A DNA stretch of 64,000 nucleotides. It comes from Vibrio intestinalis. GTDB lineage: Bacteria > Pseudomonadota > Gammaproteobacteria > Enterobacterales > Vibrionaceae. The stretch spans positions 124,001 through 188,000 of the forward strand of contig NZ_JANAVY020000001.1 in NCBI RefSeq assembly GCF_025195085.2, written 5' to 3'. Made by a program: the position numbers and the translations under genes. This document shows, one piece after another, positions 8,980 through 17,753 of this stretch. Under the pieces are notes generated by a model, which saw only the letters and a list, made by a program, of their open reading frames with translations, was not told the DNA's origin and ran no database searches. How positions within the stretch are numbered: position 1 is the stretch's first letter; each line of letters starts with the position of its first letter.

Positions 8980-10167
8980 CTAATTGTTGTTTATTTTTTT
9001 CCAATGGCCAGTTTCTAAACCGATTAGATAGCGCAGGCCGCCGATAAAATTGACGCAATGACCAACCATCAAATAGGTCAAAAGGCGACACAGTTTGTGT
9101 TTGAAAATCTTTGGCAAAAAATGCCCTAGTATGGCGAGAAGATAGAGCGCGATCTGCGCAAGCAGCAAAGCAAAAAATATTGAGTTACTAATCAACAAAA
9201 GGCTGCTGACAAGGCTAATGATCATTAGATAGGGCGTAGCTAGCCTTAACCCTTTACCAGAAGCGAAGGCAAATGCGACGCCGCGATACTTTGGCAAAAA
9301 AAGATCGGCTAAATGAATCGCCTGCTGCATGTTACCTGCGGATATTCTTAATCTACGCTGGATATCTTGGCTTAACTGAGTCGGTTCTTGTTCAATCGCG
9401 ATCATCATGGGTTCATAGACAGCGATGTAGCCTTTGCGAATGATCTGCATTGGCAAAACAAAATCATCGTTAATGATGTCTTGAGGCAGGTTTTCAAATA
9501 GGTGAGTGCGAAAAGCGAACAGTGCGCCATGTGCGCCAATGTTTGCGCCTAGCTCCGATTCGCCTAATTGGTTTTGCGCTTGATAGCGCCAATATTTCGC
9601 TTCACCGTCGCTTCCTGCCGCCATTAAGCAGTATTGGCTATTGACCACTCCGACTAAGTAAGATTGGAAGTGCTTGTCAGCGATAATCAGTGCATCCACC
9701 GCCACAAGGCAAGATACATCGCTTAAAACCGTGATGTCAGAGCTAACCGTAGGCATTAAATGGTTGATTAGAGCCACTTTACCGCGATTTTTCTCATAGG
9801 CCAAAATCTCAAAATGAGTGTCACTGCAGATTGCTTCTTGAATAGTTTGTTGTGCGATTTCGACTGTGTCGTCAGTGCATCCATCACAGGCGATGATCAC
9901 CTTATATTGGCTGCGCGGATAATCGAGCGCAGCCAAGTTACGAATTTTATCCGCTATCCAGCGTTGCTCGTTATACGCAGGTACGATGATAGTTACTGTG
10001 CGTCGCTGACGATCGGCCTTCACGTTTTGATAGCCACGAACTTCTGCGTGGTTTTGTTCCGCTCTTCGCGAGGCAAGCCAACGCAGCAACAGCGGGTAGC
10101 CAAAGTGGTGATAAAGAATGAGTACCACTGAGGTAACAAACAACACTTGTAATACAATCTCATTCAT
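8980..10167 (-). CDS. sypQ: SypQ-type membrane glycosyltransferase, family 2
   Basis: 395 residues: an N-terminal membrane helix, then a GT-A glycosyltransferase 2 domain (VPAYNEQRWIADKI; nucleotide-binding ACDGCTDDT in place of the usual DDGSxD; RRLRISAGN near the end, in the position of the QxxRW-type motif), then three or more C-terminal membrane helices. It should add a sugar from a nucleotide donor at the cytoplasmic face of the inner membrane. The start overlaps the region just after the sypP stop, with GGAGG eight bases before the ATG, so translation is probably coupled. Donor and acceptor sugars cannot be read from the sequence. Confidence 0.88.
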   Translation of the reverse strand: MNEIVLQVLFVTSVVLILYHHFGYPLLLRWLASRRAEQNHAEVRGYQNVKADRQRRTVTIIVPAYNEQRWIADKIRNLAALDYPRSQYKVIIACDGCTDDTVEIAQQTIQEAICSDTHFEILAYEKNRGKVALINHLMPTVSSDITVLSDVSCLVAVDALIIADKHFQSYLVGVVNSQYCLMAAGSDGEAKYWRYQAQNQLGESELGANIGAHGALFAFRTHLFENLPQDIINDDFVLPMQIIRKGYIAVYEPMMIAIEQEPTQLSQDIQRRLRISAGNMQQAIHLADLFLPKYRGVAFAFASGKGLRLATPYLMIISLVSSLLLISNSIFFALLLAQIALYLLAILGHFLPKIFKHKLCRLLTYLMVGHCVNFIGGLRYLIGLETGHWKKINNN

Positions 10168-10170
10168 TGA

Positions 10171-11316
10171 TTACGCCTCCATTAGAATCGATTGATAGTC
10201 GGAGATCATCTTGGTGATGTTGTTGTGTTCTAAGACAAATCGTCTTGGCTGGGTAATGGTTTCGGTGTTGAGCTGTTTTAAAATTGCCGCCGCTAAACTA
10301 ATTGGGCTGTCGGGCGCAAAACTTACCCCTGTGTGTGGGCAAAGAGTTTCTTTGCTTGCACCAACATCTGATGCCATTGTTTTGATATTGCATGCCTGCG
10401 CTTCCAAAGTCGCCAGTGGAAAACCTTCACAGCGGGAAGGGAGGCAAAATAGATCGAGCGATTGATAAAATCTAGGCATGTTATCGACCTGACCTAGCCA
10501 AATGATCCGTTCGGATACACCACACTGTTCAGCGAGACTTTGCAAAGCTTGAGTTTGGCTACCTGCGCCTGCGATAGCAAGGTGGTATTGCTTAGGTAGC
10601 ATTGTTAGTGCTTGCACAAGAATGTCATGACCTTTGACGTGCTCTAGACGTCCTGCGCTGCCAATGATGGTGGGTTCAAGCGGCAACCCTAGTTGTTGAC
10701 GAGCTAACGATTTGGACGCGGGCTTAAAGCGATCGCAATCAATCCCGTTTTTTATTACGCGAGTTTGTGGGTAGTGGAACTGCTCATCGAGCTTTTGTTT
10801 AACCAATTGGGCATCGGCGACTAAAAAGGGTTTGGCTAGTTTGAGTGCCAAACGCTGTATTAATGCGTGTTTGGTTTGGCTGAGATGCCACGCATCGTGC
10901 TCGGTGTGTATACGGCAGGCAACATTAGCCTGTTTCGCTGCGATACCAGCATAAAGCAATGGGCCAATGTGATGAGTATGCACCACATCAGGTTTAACGA
11001 TGGCAAACAGTTTTCTCAGAGTCCGGTAGCACTGGTAGCTTAAGCCCTGTGGTTTATTGAGAAACAATAATTGATGTTTGAAGGGCTCTAGCTTTGGCCA
11101 GTGGGCGATTGCAGAGAGCCTGTCACCTTCAAGACTGACGATTAAAATCTGCTGGTTATGCTTTTTATGGTTAAGAATTTCCAATACCAAGGATTCAATC
11201 CCGCCTGGCTTGAGATGCTGCACGACATGGATGTGTAACGTCCGCTTGGTTCGCGAGTGTGAGGAAGCTAACGGCTTGGCCAACTGTTTAGCGGTGTTTG
11301 TTTTCGAATTATCCAT
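10171..11316 (-). CDS. sypP: SypP-type glycosyltransferase, GT4 family
   Basis: 381 residues, GT-B fold. The N-terminal half has HLKPGGIESLVLEI; the C-terminal half has GSAGRLEHVKGHDILVQA and the E-x7-E block CEGFPLATLEAQA that binds the nucleotide sugar in GT4 enzymes. It is a soluble or peripheral enzyme assembling the exopolysaccharide repeat. The ATG at 11316 has AGGTGA upstream and is preferred over a GTG three codons earlier. It is the first gene of the sypPQR transcription unit, with its own predicted sigma-54 promoter and SypG site upstream. Confidence 0.9.
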   Translation of the reverse strand: MDNSKTNTAKQLAKPLASSHSRTKRTLHIHVVQHLKPGGIESLVLEILNHKKHNQQILIVSLEGDRLSAIAHWPKLEPFKHQLLFLNKPQGLSYQCYRTLRKLFAIVKPDVVHTHHIGPLLYAGIAAKQANVACRIHTEHDAWHLSQTKHALIQRLALKLAKPFLVADAQLVKQKLDEQFHYPQTRVIKNGIDCDRFKPASKSLARQQLGLPLEPTIIGSAGRLEHVKGHDILVQALTMLPKQYHLAIAGAGSQTQALQSLAEQCGVSERIIWLGQVDNMPRFYQSLDLFCLPSRCEGFPLATLEAQACNIKTMASDVGASKETLCPHTGVSFAPDSPISLAAAILKQLNTETITQPRRFVLEHNNITKMISDYQSILMEA

Positions 11317-11375
11317 ATTGCTCACCTAGAGTTTTGTCGTAACGAACGATGCGTTCGAACCATGTATCCTGTGTT

Positions 11376-11390
11376 GCAGAACATATGCCA
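11376..11390 (-). promoter_or_regulatory. Predicted sigma-54 promoter of sypPQR
   Basis: Read on the minus strand: TGGCATATGTTCTGC. The -24 GG and -12 GC have the required spacing, leaving a leader of about 45 bases before the sypP start. The -24 element is 60 bp from the SypG-type palindrome upstream. Confidence 0.8.
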
Positions 11391-11449
11391 AAATTATTAG
11401 TAATTAATTTCAATTACTTAGGAAGGTTTGCCTTTGGTTTTCAACTTGT

Positions 11450-11464
11450 TTATCATTTTGAGAA
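11450..11464. promoter_or_regulatory. SypG-type enhancer upstream of sypP
   Basis: TTATCATTTTGAGAA on the plus strand matches the sypM-upstream palindrome (TTCTCATTTTGAGAA) at 14 of 15 positions. It overlaps the last codons of sypO. Read on the minus strand it is TTCTCA-N3-TG, which as I recall is the form of the V. fischeri SypG site. Confidence 0.75.
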
Positions 11465-12892
11465 GCGACTTGAGATTCTCGGAATAGAAGTGATTACTGG
11501 GGCATTAATAATCTCTACAATTTGTTCAGGTCGGCGAATGCTGGTATCAAACAGTTCGAGTAAAATTGCGATACCGATCCCCAAGGCAACCCCCGCGACT
11601 AAACCGGCCAGCACGTAGAGTATGCTAGGTAAATTTGCTGGCGCGCCGGGCGTGTAGGGAAGATCGATAATCTTTATTCGTTTGCTTTCTTCAAATTGCC
11701 CTAATGAACCCGTGAGCTGAGCCATTTCGTAGCGTTCAATCAGTTGATCGTAGAGCTGACGTTTGATCTTTACTTCACGCTCTAATTGATGCATTTCTTT
11801 CGCAGTATCACCAAATCGCTGCGCTTTTTGCTCTAACTCTTGAATCATCGAGCGCAAGCTCTTTGTCTCTTCAGTCAAAGATTCGAATCGGCCACGTACC
11901 AGTTGCAAGCTATGCAGTTGCGTTACTAGCAGCGGCTGAACTTCGTTCATGTTTGACAGCGTATTGCTACTGGCGATATCCCACAGTTGACCACTAGAAA
12001 TGTTGGGCTGTTCCACCTCTAGTAAACGGCTGCGTTCGTTCTCTAGTCTTACTAGTTCTCTTTGTTTAGCCTGAACTGCGCTATGGCTATCGGTGTATTT
12101 GGCTTGCAGCAAAGTGAGTGAACTTCGGATGTCGATGATTTGGTCTTCGATTTTACCAATCACAGGGTTAGTTTTAGAGAGCTGCTGATCTAACGAACCT
12201 AAGCTTTTCTCAACGCCCGCTAGCTCCGCTTCTTTTTCGGCTAAATTTTGCTTTAAGCTTGCAAGCTGGGTAAGGGCTTGGTTTTGCATCTCAGGAGTCA
12301 CCGCGAGGTTTTGGTTTTTAAAATTGGCTAGCTCAGCTTCTGCGAGATCGAGTTCTTCACGTCGTTTGTTGATGTGCACCGTTAAAAACTCACTTGAATC
12401 GCGTATGGATGAGCGTTCAGGCGCGAGTAGTTGCTCGATAAAATGATCACTGATAGATGCAAGCAGCGCTTGCATATTACTTGGGTCATCAGAGGTTAGT
12501 TGTATCTTTAAAAAGTCTTTACCGGGCTGGGAGACCGATAAACTGGCTGAGAGCTCGGCAATAACGCGTTCAATTTCTTGCGGAGTGCTTTGCGCTGAGA
12601 TTAAACCTTGCTCTGTCGCGACAGCGCGTAATATATGGCGACTTTTTAGCAGTGTGCTGAGCGCATTTAAGCGCTCTTTGAGCATGGTAGAAACCGCGAG
12701 GTCTTCGAGGAAAGGGTTCATTTTGGCGGTTTCTTGCACCAACATGCTGGTGTGCGACACATAAGTTTTAGGCGCTAGTTTTGCTAACGTAAACCCCACG
12801 ATTGGTAGGATGAGTATCGGAATCAAGATAACGTAACGCTGCCGCCACGCTGCATTAAGCAGAGTGATGATCCTAAACGTTAGCCCATTCAT
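11453..12892 (-). CDS. sypO: SypO-type Wzz/GNVR polysaccharide chain-length regulator
   Basis: 479 residues with the polysaccharide co-polymerase layout. A transmembrane helix near residues 18-36 is followed by a long periplasmic region dominated by coiled coil (~160-370: LNKRREELDLAEAELANFKNQN and repeated Leu/Glu/Lys heptads). A proline-containing segment (PYTPGAPANLPS) and a second helix (LAGLVAGVALGIGIAILLELF) complete it. It should set chain length together with the SypL polymerase. There is no fused tyrosine kinase; the candidate kinase partner is the separate SypD. Its start shares four bases with the sypN stop, so the two are translationally coupled. Confidence 0.9.
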   Translation of the reverse strand: MNGLTFRIITLLNAAWRQRYVILIPILILPIVGFTLAKLAPKTYVSHTSMLVQETAKMNPFLEDLAVSTMLKERLNALSTLLKSRHILRAVATEQGLISAQSTPQEIERVIAELSASLSVSQPGKDFLKIQLTSDDPSNMQALLASISDHFIEQLLAPERSSIRDSSEFLTVHINKRREELDLAEAELANFKNQNLAVTPEMQNQALTQLASLKQNLAEKEAELAGVEKSLGSLDQQLSKTNPVIGKIEDQIIDIRSSLTLLQAKYTDSHSAVQAKQRELVRLENERSRLLEVEQPNISSGQLWDIASSNTLSNMNEVQPLLVTQLHSLQLVRGRFESLTEETKSLRSMIQELEQKAQRFGDTAKEMHQLEREVKIKRQLYDQLIERYEMAQLTGSLGQFEESKRIKIIDLPYTPGAPANLPSILYVLAGLVAGVALGIGIAILLELFDTSIRRPEQIVEIINAPVITSIPRISSRFSK

Positions 12893-14001
12893 AGTTGGTC
12901 CAACATGCGTTTGACAAACTCACCTCTGCACTGCCAGCTGTCTTGAGTGACAATGTCACTTGGTAGACGAGGCTCATAGGTGGCGAGCTTTAATGCGCCA
13001 CTCATTTCGTGGGCCGTTTCAACCACATTGATGTACTTGCTGTAAGGCTTTAACGCAGGAAATGGTGTAGAAATAACAGGCGCACCAACCGCTAAATACT
13101 CAAGCAACTTAAGAGGATTACAGGCGTTAATTTGATCGTTAGCCTTAAAAGGTAACAAGCTTGCTTGCCAATGTTGGCTATAACTAGGCAATTCATGATG
13201 TGGCTTAGGGCCGAGATAATGCACATTATCCAAACGAGGTAACGGGTAGTGATTGAGCTCATTTGGGCCAATAAAAACAAATTCCCAATTGGGCAAGTTA
13301 ATCGCGACGTAATGAATTAACTCATAATCAATCCACGTTGACAGACTACCGTAAAAGCCAGCTATCGGTTTGCCCGATTTTGGTAGATCTTGGGCTGGGT
13401 TCGTCGGGTGAGTGAATAGGTCGAGATCGACGCCGTGGGGCAGCAATTGGGTTTTACAGTTGGGAAATTTTGCGCATAGGTTTTCACTCGCACCAAAAAT
13501 GATGTTTGCTCTCTCAACCAATTTCTTCTCGTGTTTTGCGACGGTTTTATGGTCGACGCCACTTAGTGCGGAAAAGTCATCACCGCAGTAGTAAACCACC
13601 GCATGTTCATCCAAATGACCAACTAAATCAGCCGCGGTGGGTAGCGACGACCACAGAATCGGATTATGAATATTATGGCTTTTTAGAATTGGCTTTAATT
13701 GGCTTAGCATCATTTGCTTGGCCATTTGACGTGATAACCCAGATTGCGGCGCTGGAATGGTACGCAGGTTAACCACTGAGATGTTGGTCGGCGTGTCTTC
13801 AAAGCGATCAAAGCCTTGTTTGCCTTGGCCAAGTAGTTTGCTTGCGGCGCGTTTGCAATCGCTCAAGTTTAAGCGAGGCTGACGAAGGCCAATAGAATTG
13901 ACCCAGATAACTTTTCTATCTTTAGCCAGGTACTTAACCAAATGCTGTGTGCTAGATGGTAGGCCACCGAAATCTTCTCCAAAAACGATCATATCACGCA
14001 T
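12889..14001 (-). CDS. sypN: SypN-type glycosyltransferase (GT-B fold)
   Basis: 370 residues. The N-terminus MRDMIVFGEDFGGLPSSTQHL and the C-terminal block CNPLKLLEYLAVGAPVISTPFPAL fit a group of GT-B glycosyltransferases of exopolysaccharide loci. A canonical E-x7-E is not obvious. It probably adds one residue to the repeat unit in the cytoplasm. It overlaps the end of sypM by 8 bases and the start of sypO by 4, so it belongs to one tightly packed unit, sypMNO. Confidence 0.83.
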   Translation of the reverse strand: MRDMIVFGEDFGGLPSSTQHLVKYLAKDRKVIWVNSIGLRQPRLNLSDCKRAASKLLGQGKQGFDRFEDTPTNISVVNLRTIPAPQSGLSRQMAKQMMLSQLKPILKSHNIHNPILWSSLPTAADLVGHLDEHAVVYYCGDDFSALSGVDHKTVAKHEKKLVERANIIFGASENLCAKFPNCKTQLLPHGVDLDLFTHPTNPAQDLPKSGKPIAGFYGSLSTWIDYELIHYVAINLPNWEFVFIGPNELNHYPLPRLDNVHYLGPKPHHELPSYSQHWQASLLPFKANDQINACNPLKLLEYLAVGAPVISTPFPALKPYSKYINVVETAHEMSGALKLATYEPRLPSDIVTQDSWQCRGEFVKRMLDQL

Positions 14002-14710
14002 AAGGTTGCTCCTTTAACTGGCGAACTATTTTTGCAGGGTTGCCTGCTGCAACCACGAAATCGGGTAAATCACGAGTGACGACGCTGCCAGCCGCGACAA
14101 CCGTTCCTTGACCTATAGTGACGTTGGGTCGAATGGTAACGTTAGTGCCAAGCCATACGTCTTGTTTAATCCATATATCGCCGATATTGCTCTCATCATC
14201 GGGCATGCCTTCAGCACGTAATTGCGCATCAAGTGAGTGACCAGAATAGCCGAAGATAAACGCGCCAGAGGCGATGCGTACGTTGTCTTCAATCACTACT
14301 TTTGTGCCAACCGCAATGGTGTTTTGCCACCCAATATCGACATTATTACCAATGACTAGGCGGGGTTGATCAGTTTGGATTCGACCGCTAAACGTCGTTT
14401 GGCCAGAGATTCTGCACTGATCGCCACACTCTATAATTAACGGCCCAGTGACAAGTGGTATGCCACCGTACAAATAAAGGCCACGCCCACATTGGGTTAG
14501 ACGACCTTTGAATGTTGGTGTAAAAAACAATACGCGTAGCAGTGTTTGCCACAGCATTGAAATTGTCTGGTAGGTGAAGTACATGAGTTTATTCAGCCAT
14601 TGAGGCGTAGGAAGCCCAGCACTACGAATACGTTTTAGTAATTTAAACAAGGCGCGAAACCTTGGGTTGGGGTGGGTTTGAAGCCATAACTTAATTTGAG
14701 TCGCAGACAT
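13994..14710 (-). CDS. sypM: SypM-type hexapeptide-repeat acyltransferase
   Basis: About 238 residues. The C-terminal two thirds show imperfect hexapeptide repeats of a left-handed beta-helix (VIGNNVDIG, VVIEDNVRIASGAFIFG, VWLGTNVTIRPNVTIGQGTVVAAGSVV), as in O-acetyltransferases that decorate polysaccharides using acetyl-CoA. The N-terminal ~90 residues are amphipathic and unlike the repeat domain. The ATG at 14710 is chosen because GAGG sits 5 bases upstream. The longer frame opens with a TTG at 14797 that has no ribosome-binding site, and its extra codons overlap the predicted sigma-54 promoter. Confidence 0.85.
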   Translation of the reverse strand: MSATQIKLWLQTHPNPRFRALFKLLKRIRSAGLPTPQWLNKLMYFTYQTISMLWQTLLRVLFFTPTFKGRLTQCGRGLYLYGGIPLVTGPLIIECGDQCRISGQTTFSGRIQTDQPRLVIGNNVDIGWQNTIAVGTKVVIEDNVRIASGAFIFGYSGHSLDAQLRAEGMPDDESNIGDIWIKQDVWLGTNVTIRPNVTIGQGTVVAAGSVVTRDLPDFVVAAGNPAKIVRQLKEQPYA

Positions 14711-14759
14711 GAGTGCCTCGTATTTTTTTAGCCAATCTAACCAGTTAACCCAATCTGTT

Positions 14760-14774
14760 TCATATTGCGTGCCA
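14760..14774 (-). promoter_or_regulatory. Candidate sigma-54 promoter of sypMNO
   Basis: Minus strand TGGCACGCAATATGA. The -24 element is perfect (TTGGCACG) but the -12 box reads GA where GC is expected. Supporting it: a SypG-type palindrome lies 61 bp upstream, as at sypP. Dinucleotide identity at -12 is the weak point. Confidence 0.55.
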
Positions 14775-14806
14775 AATTGTAAAGTTAGTAATTTCAAAAG
14801 GTTAAG

Positions 14807-16225
14807 TTATGTGTCTTTGATGTGCTTATTTTGATTCTCATTTTGAGAATGGTTTTGAACAATGCGTGCGCTTGATATTGCGAGAGCTGCGAGTATGTAA
14901 AGAGGCCAGTTAAAGCCCTGCGTGAGGAAGGTGCCGGAAACAATTACACCAATTAAGCCTGCGTAAACCGCATAGACATTGGCGTGAAGATAGAGGGAAT
15001 AGCGAGTAGGGTTTTGCGCTAGCTTGGAAATGGTAGTGCGACTGGTACGCAGCAAAGAAATGATCAGCCCAACAAATACGGCGAGGCCAACAAAGCCAGT
15101 TTCGGCCAATACGCCAAACCACGTGCTGTGAACGGCATGGTTAAGGCCATCCCAATGAGGGGAATAATAGAAATAATTGACGTAAAAGTTATCCAATCCA
15201 ACGCCAGTCAATGGGTTTTCAAGTGCCATCTTAAAAGCCGCTTGCCACGCATAGATACGTCCCATGGCTGATGCATCAATTCCTTCTTCTGCTGCGCCTC
15301 CTGATTGTCTATCGGAAATCCCTGCCAATGCGAATAGAAGACCGGCAGCAATGACTGCTAGGGTGAACAATAGCACTTTTGAGCGAATGTACTTGAGGCC
15401 AAACATTCCAAATACGGCGAGAGAGCCAAGCAACCCGCCGCGGCTTTGAGTGGCGATGACTGCTGCCATGGCTGCAACGGTACAAATTAAACCGATAACC
15501 CGAACAAAGCCGAGTTGCTTAGTCATGGTTAAGCTAACAGCGAACGCGAGAGGGAACATTAATACGAGGGCGAGATCGTTTGGGTCGCCGAGCATTGAGC
15601 CCAAATCGCGCCCTATGGTAACCCGTGAACCTTCCACCAAACCAATACCACTGACGGAATTAAATAGCGCGACTGAGGAAATAAGAATACCTGTAATGAC
15701 GATCATTAAAGACATGCGCTTAACCATAATTTGGCTGTTCACTAACCAAGTAATGGCTAACGTCATGATGATGATCTTCCAATAGATCCCTTTGAAACTG
15801 GCGACTGCCATACCGCGATTGGACGCAAATACGATTCCGATAATGACCAATAACCAAAATAACGCCATCCAAGTGAGGCTTGAGTGCCAATAGACCTTTA
15901 ATGAACGGCTAATCAAAATATGCCACGACAAGCCAGCTAGAGCGCCAAGTGAAAGTAATAATGGAATTTTGAGTGAATAAAGAACGCTGAAGGCCTCGTG
16001 AATTCGAAAGAATGAAAACAGCACAAACAAAGAGACAAACCAAAAGGTTTGGTTGACAACGAACAAGGCGCCCAACGGCAGCAGTGCGAGCGCAACTACG
16101 ATGACTGGATTAGGTATAATGAACCATGCGCAAGAAATAAAGGCGCAGATAAGCAAAATCAAAATCGCGTGTTTGCTGTTTTTGACTTGCATAGAAGGTT
16201 GAGCGGCTCTGACTGGCGAAGTCAT
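14807..16225 (-). CDS. sypL: SypL-type O-antigen ligase/Wzy-like polymerase
   Basis: 472 residues, strongly hydrophobic, with ten or more membrane segments. The large periplasmic loop contains the family block TGVGLDNFYVNYF...NAVHSTWFGVLAETG (PF04932), seen in Wzy polymerases and WaaL ligases. Within a locus having flippase, co-polymerase and export channel, the likely job is polymerising repeat units in the periplasm. Its start shares four bases with the sypK stop. Its 3' end carries the SypG-type site that serves sypM. Confidence 0.88.
   Translation of the reverse strand: MTSPVRAAQPSMQVKNSKHAILILLICAFISCAWFIIPNPVIVVALALLPLGALFVVNQTFWFVSLFVLFSFFRIHEAFSVLYSLKIPLLLSLGALAGLSWHILISRSLKVYWHSSLTWMALFWLLVIIGIVFASNRGMAVASFKGIYWKIIIMTLAITWLVNSQIMVKRMSLMIVITGILISSVALFNSVSGIGLVEGSRVTIGRDLGSMLGDPNDLALVLMFPLAFAVSLTMTKQLGFVRVIGLICTVAAMAAVIATQSRGGLLGSLAVFGMFGLKYIRSKVLLFTLAVIAAGLLFALAGISDRQSGGAAEEGIDASAMGRIYAWQAAFKMALENPLTGVGLDNFYVNYFYYSPHWDGLNHAVHSTWFGVLAETGFVGLAVFVGLIISLLRTSRTTISKLAQNPTRYSLYLHANVYAVYAGLIGVIVSGTFLTQGFNWPLYILAALAISSARIVQNHSQNENQNKHIKDT
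14835..14849. promoter_or_regulatory. SypG-type enhancer upstream of sypM
   Basis: Near-perfect palindrome TTCTCATTTTGAGAA located in the last codons of sypL, 61 bp from the candidate -24 element of sypM. It is the same motif as upstream of sypA, sypI and sypP. Confidence 0.85.
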
Positions 16226-17751
16226 GTTTTTGACCTAATGCTGTGCGCCGCAGGTTTGTAATATGGGAGTATTCGTCCGTAGTACGCGGTAGTGGCAATG
16301 AAAATAAAGGCGCTTATAGTGATAGGCAACATCCAAACAGGATTCGTCATATAAGCATTAGCAAGGAGTGACGCTGTGGTTGCCAAAACAATAAACGCCA
16401 AAGGTGCGACTTGGTAAGGCAGTTTTGCGCTGCGTTGGCTACAAAGGGTAACCACCAAAAAGCGCGCCATTTGCGAACTGGCCAACAACAACACCATCAG
16501 CCAGATTGAATCTAATGAGAGCATTAAAAACAGCGCGAAGGTGATGCCAGTGATTAGGCCATTAATCAGTAAAAGTGTTTGTGTCTGCTTTGTTTTTAGA
16601 ATGCCAATATTGGTCAGTTCGGTCAGTTCTTTGAACAACATGGCGATAAGCGCAATTGCAGTGAGCGATGCGGCCATTTGGTAGTCTGATGGGAGCGCAT
16701 AAAGAATGAACAGTTGGCTAAAACCTGATACTAAAAGGCTTAACACGCAGGCGAGCAGTATGCCGAGTTGCGTTTTTGATGCGGTGACGCTGTCACCCAG
16801 AGTACGCCAAGATTCAAATCTTTTCGGCATCCACCACATGTGAAAAGGTTGCAGCGCGATACCGAGTGCAAGGGCGAATTTAGCGGCGATGGCGTACACG
16901 CCAAGCGTCGTTAAATCAAATTGTACGGCGAGAATCCAACGCTCCCCACCATTTAGACCGAATGCAATTAATGCCGATAGCATCAGTGGTGCACTGTATT
17001 TGAGCATTTTAAGCAGCTGTTGGTAGCTTAAAAACTGCAGCGTAAAGCGGTTGTGGCAATGTAACCAAACAAATTGGCAGGTAGAGCAAAGTACGCCAAT
17101 AGCAAAAATGGTGGTGAAATCAGGCTGCCAGTTTAGACTCGTGACGACCAAGCACACTTGAAGCATGGTTGTGACAATACTGATTTTAAAGAATAGCCAT
17201 GCTTTGTTGTGAAGCCTTAACCACGCAAAACTGATCGCGAGCGCACTTTCGTACATCACCACCCAGCCCAGTAAACCCTGTTGAACAGGGCTGATAATGG
17301 CACTTGACCATGAATGGAAGGCAAAAGCCATCGCGCCAAACAATACACATAACCCAAATGATAATAACAAAGTGCTGTAATACAGTTTGCTCACAAGTTG
17401 TTTCTGTAATTGGGGTTGCTTTTGTGTAGCAATGAAGCGATAGAGATTTTCATGCATTGCAAGGCCAACCAGCAAACTAAAGAACACAGTTGTAGTGGCC
17501 AGTAATTCCAATTGGCCGATGTCCGCGGGGCTTAAAAAGTGGGTCATGAGTGGCAATGTAATGAAGGCTGCACCTTTGACCATAATTAGGCTCAGACCAT
17601 AGAGAAGCATCTGCTCAAACGGCTGCAACTTGTCACGCCACTTTTGAACCAGTATAGGCATCCATGGTGAACCGTTTTTTGAAGGCAGAGCGTTCGTGGC
17701 GTTCTGCACTTGGTTCACACTACTTTTGTTATTGCCCACGGAAACCGTCAT
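16222..17751 (-). CDS. sypK: SypK-type polysaccharide flippase (MOP superfamily, Wzx-like)
   Basis: 509 residues with an N-terminal cytoplasmic stretch of ~35 residues, then a hydrophobic protein with the segment count and spacing of oligosaccharide flippases (KGAAFITLPLMTHFLSPADIGQLELL is the typical first-helix region). It should move lipid-linked repeat units across the inner membrane. Two bases separate it from sypJ upstream and it overlaps sypL by four bases. The substrate is unknown. Confidence 0.88.
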   Translation of the reverse strand: MTVSVGNNKSSVNQVQNATNALPSKNGSPWMPILVQKWRDKLQPFEQMLLYGLSLIMVKGAAFITLPLMTHFLSPADIGQLELLATTTVFFSLLVGLAMHENLYRFIATQKQPQLQKQLVSKLYYSTLLLSFGLCVLFGAMAFAFHSWSSAIISPVQQGLLGWVVMYESALAISFAWLRLHNKAWLFFKISIVTTMLQVCLVVTSLNWQPDFTTIFAIGVLCSTCQFVWLHCHNRFTLQFLSYQQLLKMLKYSAPLMLSALIAFGLNGGERWILAVQFDLTTLGVYAIAAKFALALGIALQPFHMWWMPKRFESWRTLGDSVTASKTQLGILLACVLSLLVSGFSQLFILYALPSDYQMAASLTAIALIAMLFKELTELTNIGILKTKQTQTLLLINGLITGITFALFLMLSLDSIWLMVLLLASSQMARFLVVTLCSQRSAKLPYQVAPLAFIVLATTASLLANAYMTNPVWMLPITISAFIFIATTAYYGRILPYYKPAAHSIRSKT

Positions 17752-17753
17752 CG

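Noticed and set aside
11471..11485. Second SypG-type half site (GATTCTCGG) near sypP
   Set aside because: Only one arm is present and it lies inside sypO coding sequence; the neighbouring 14/15 match explains the promoter better.
15450..15785. Antisense ORF of 111 codons inside sypL
   Set aside because: Opposite strand of a hydrophobic membrane protein gene, a common source of spurious ORFs.
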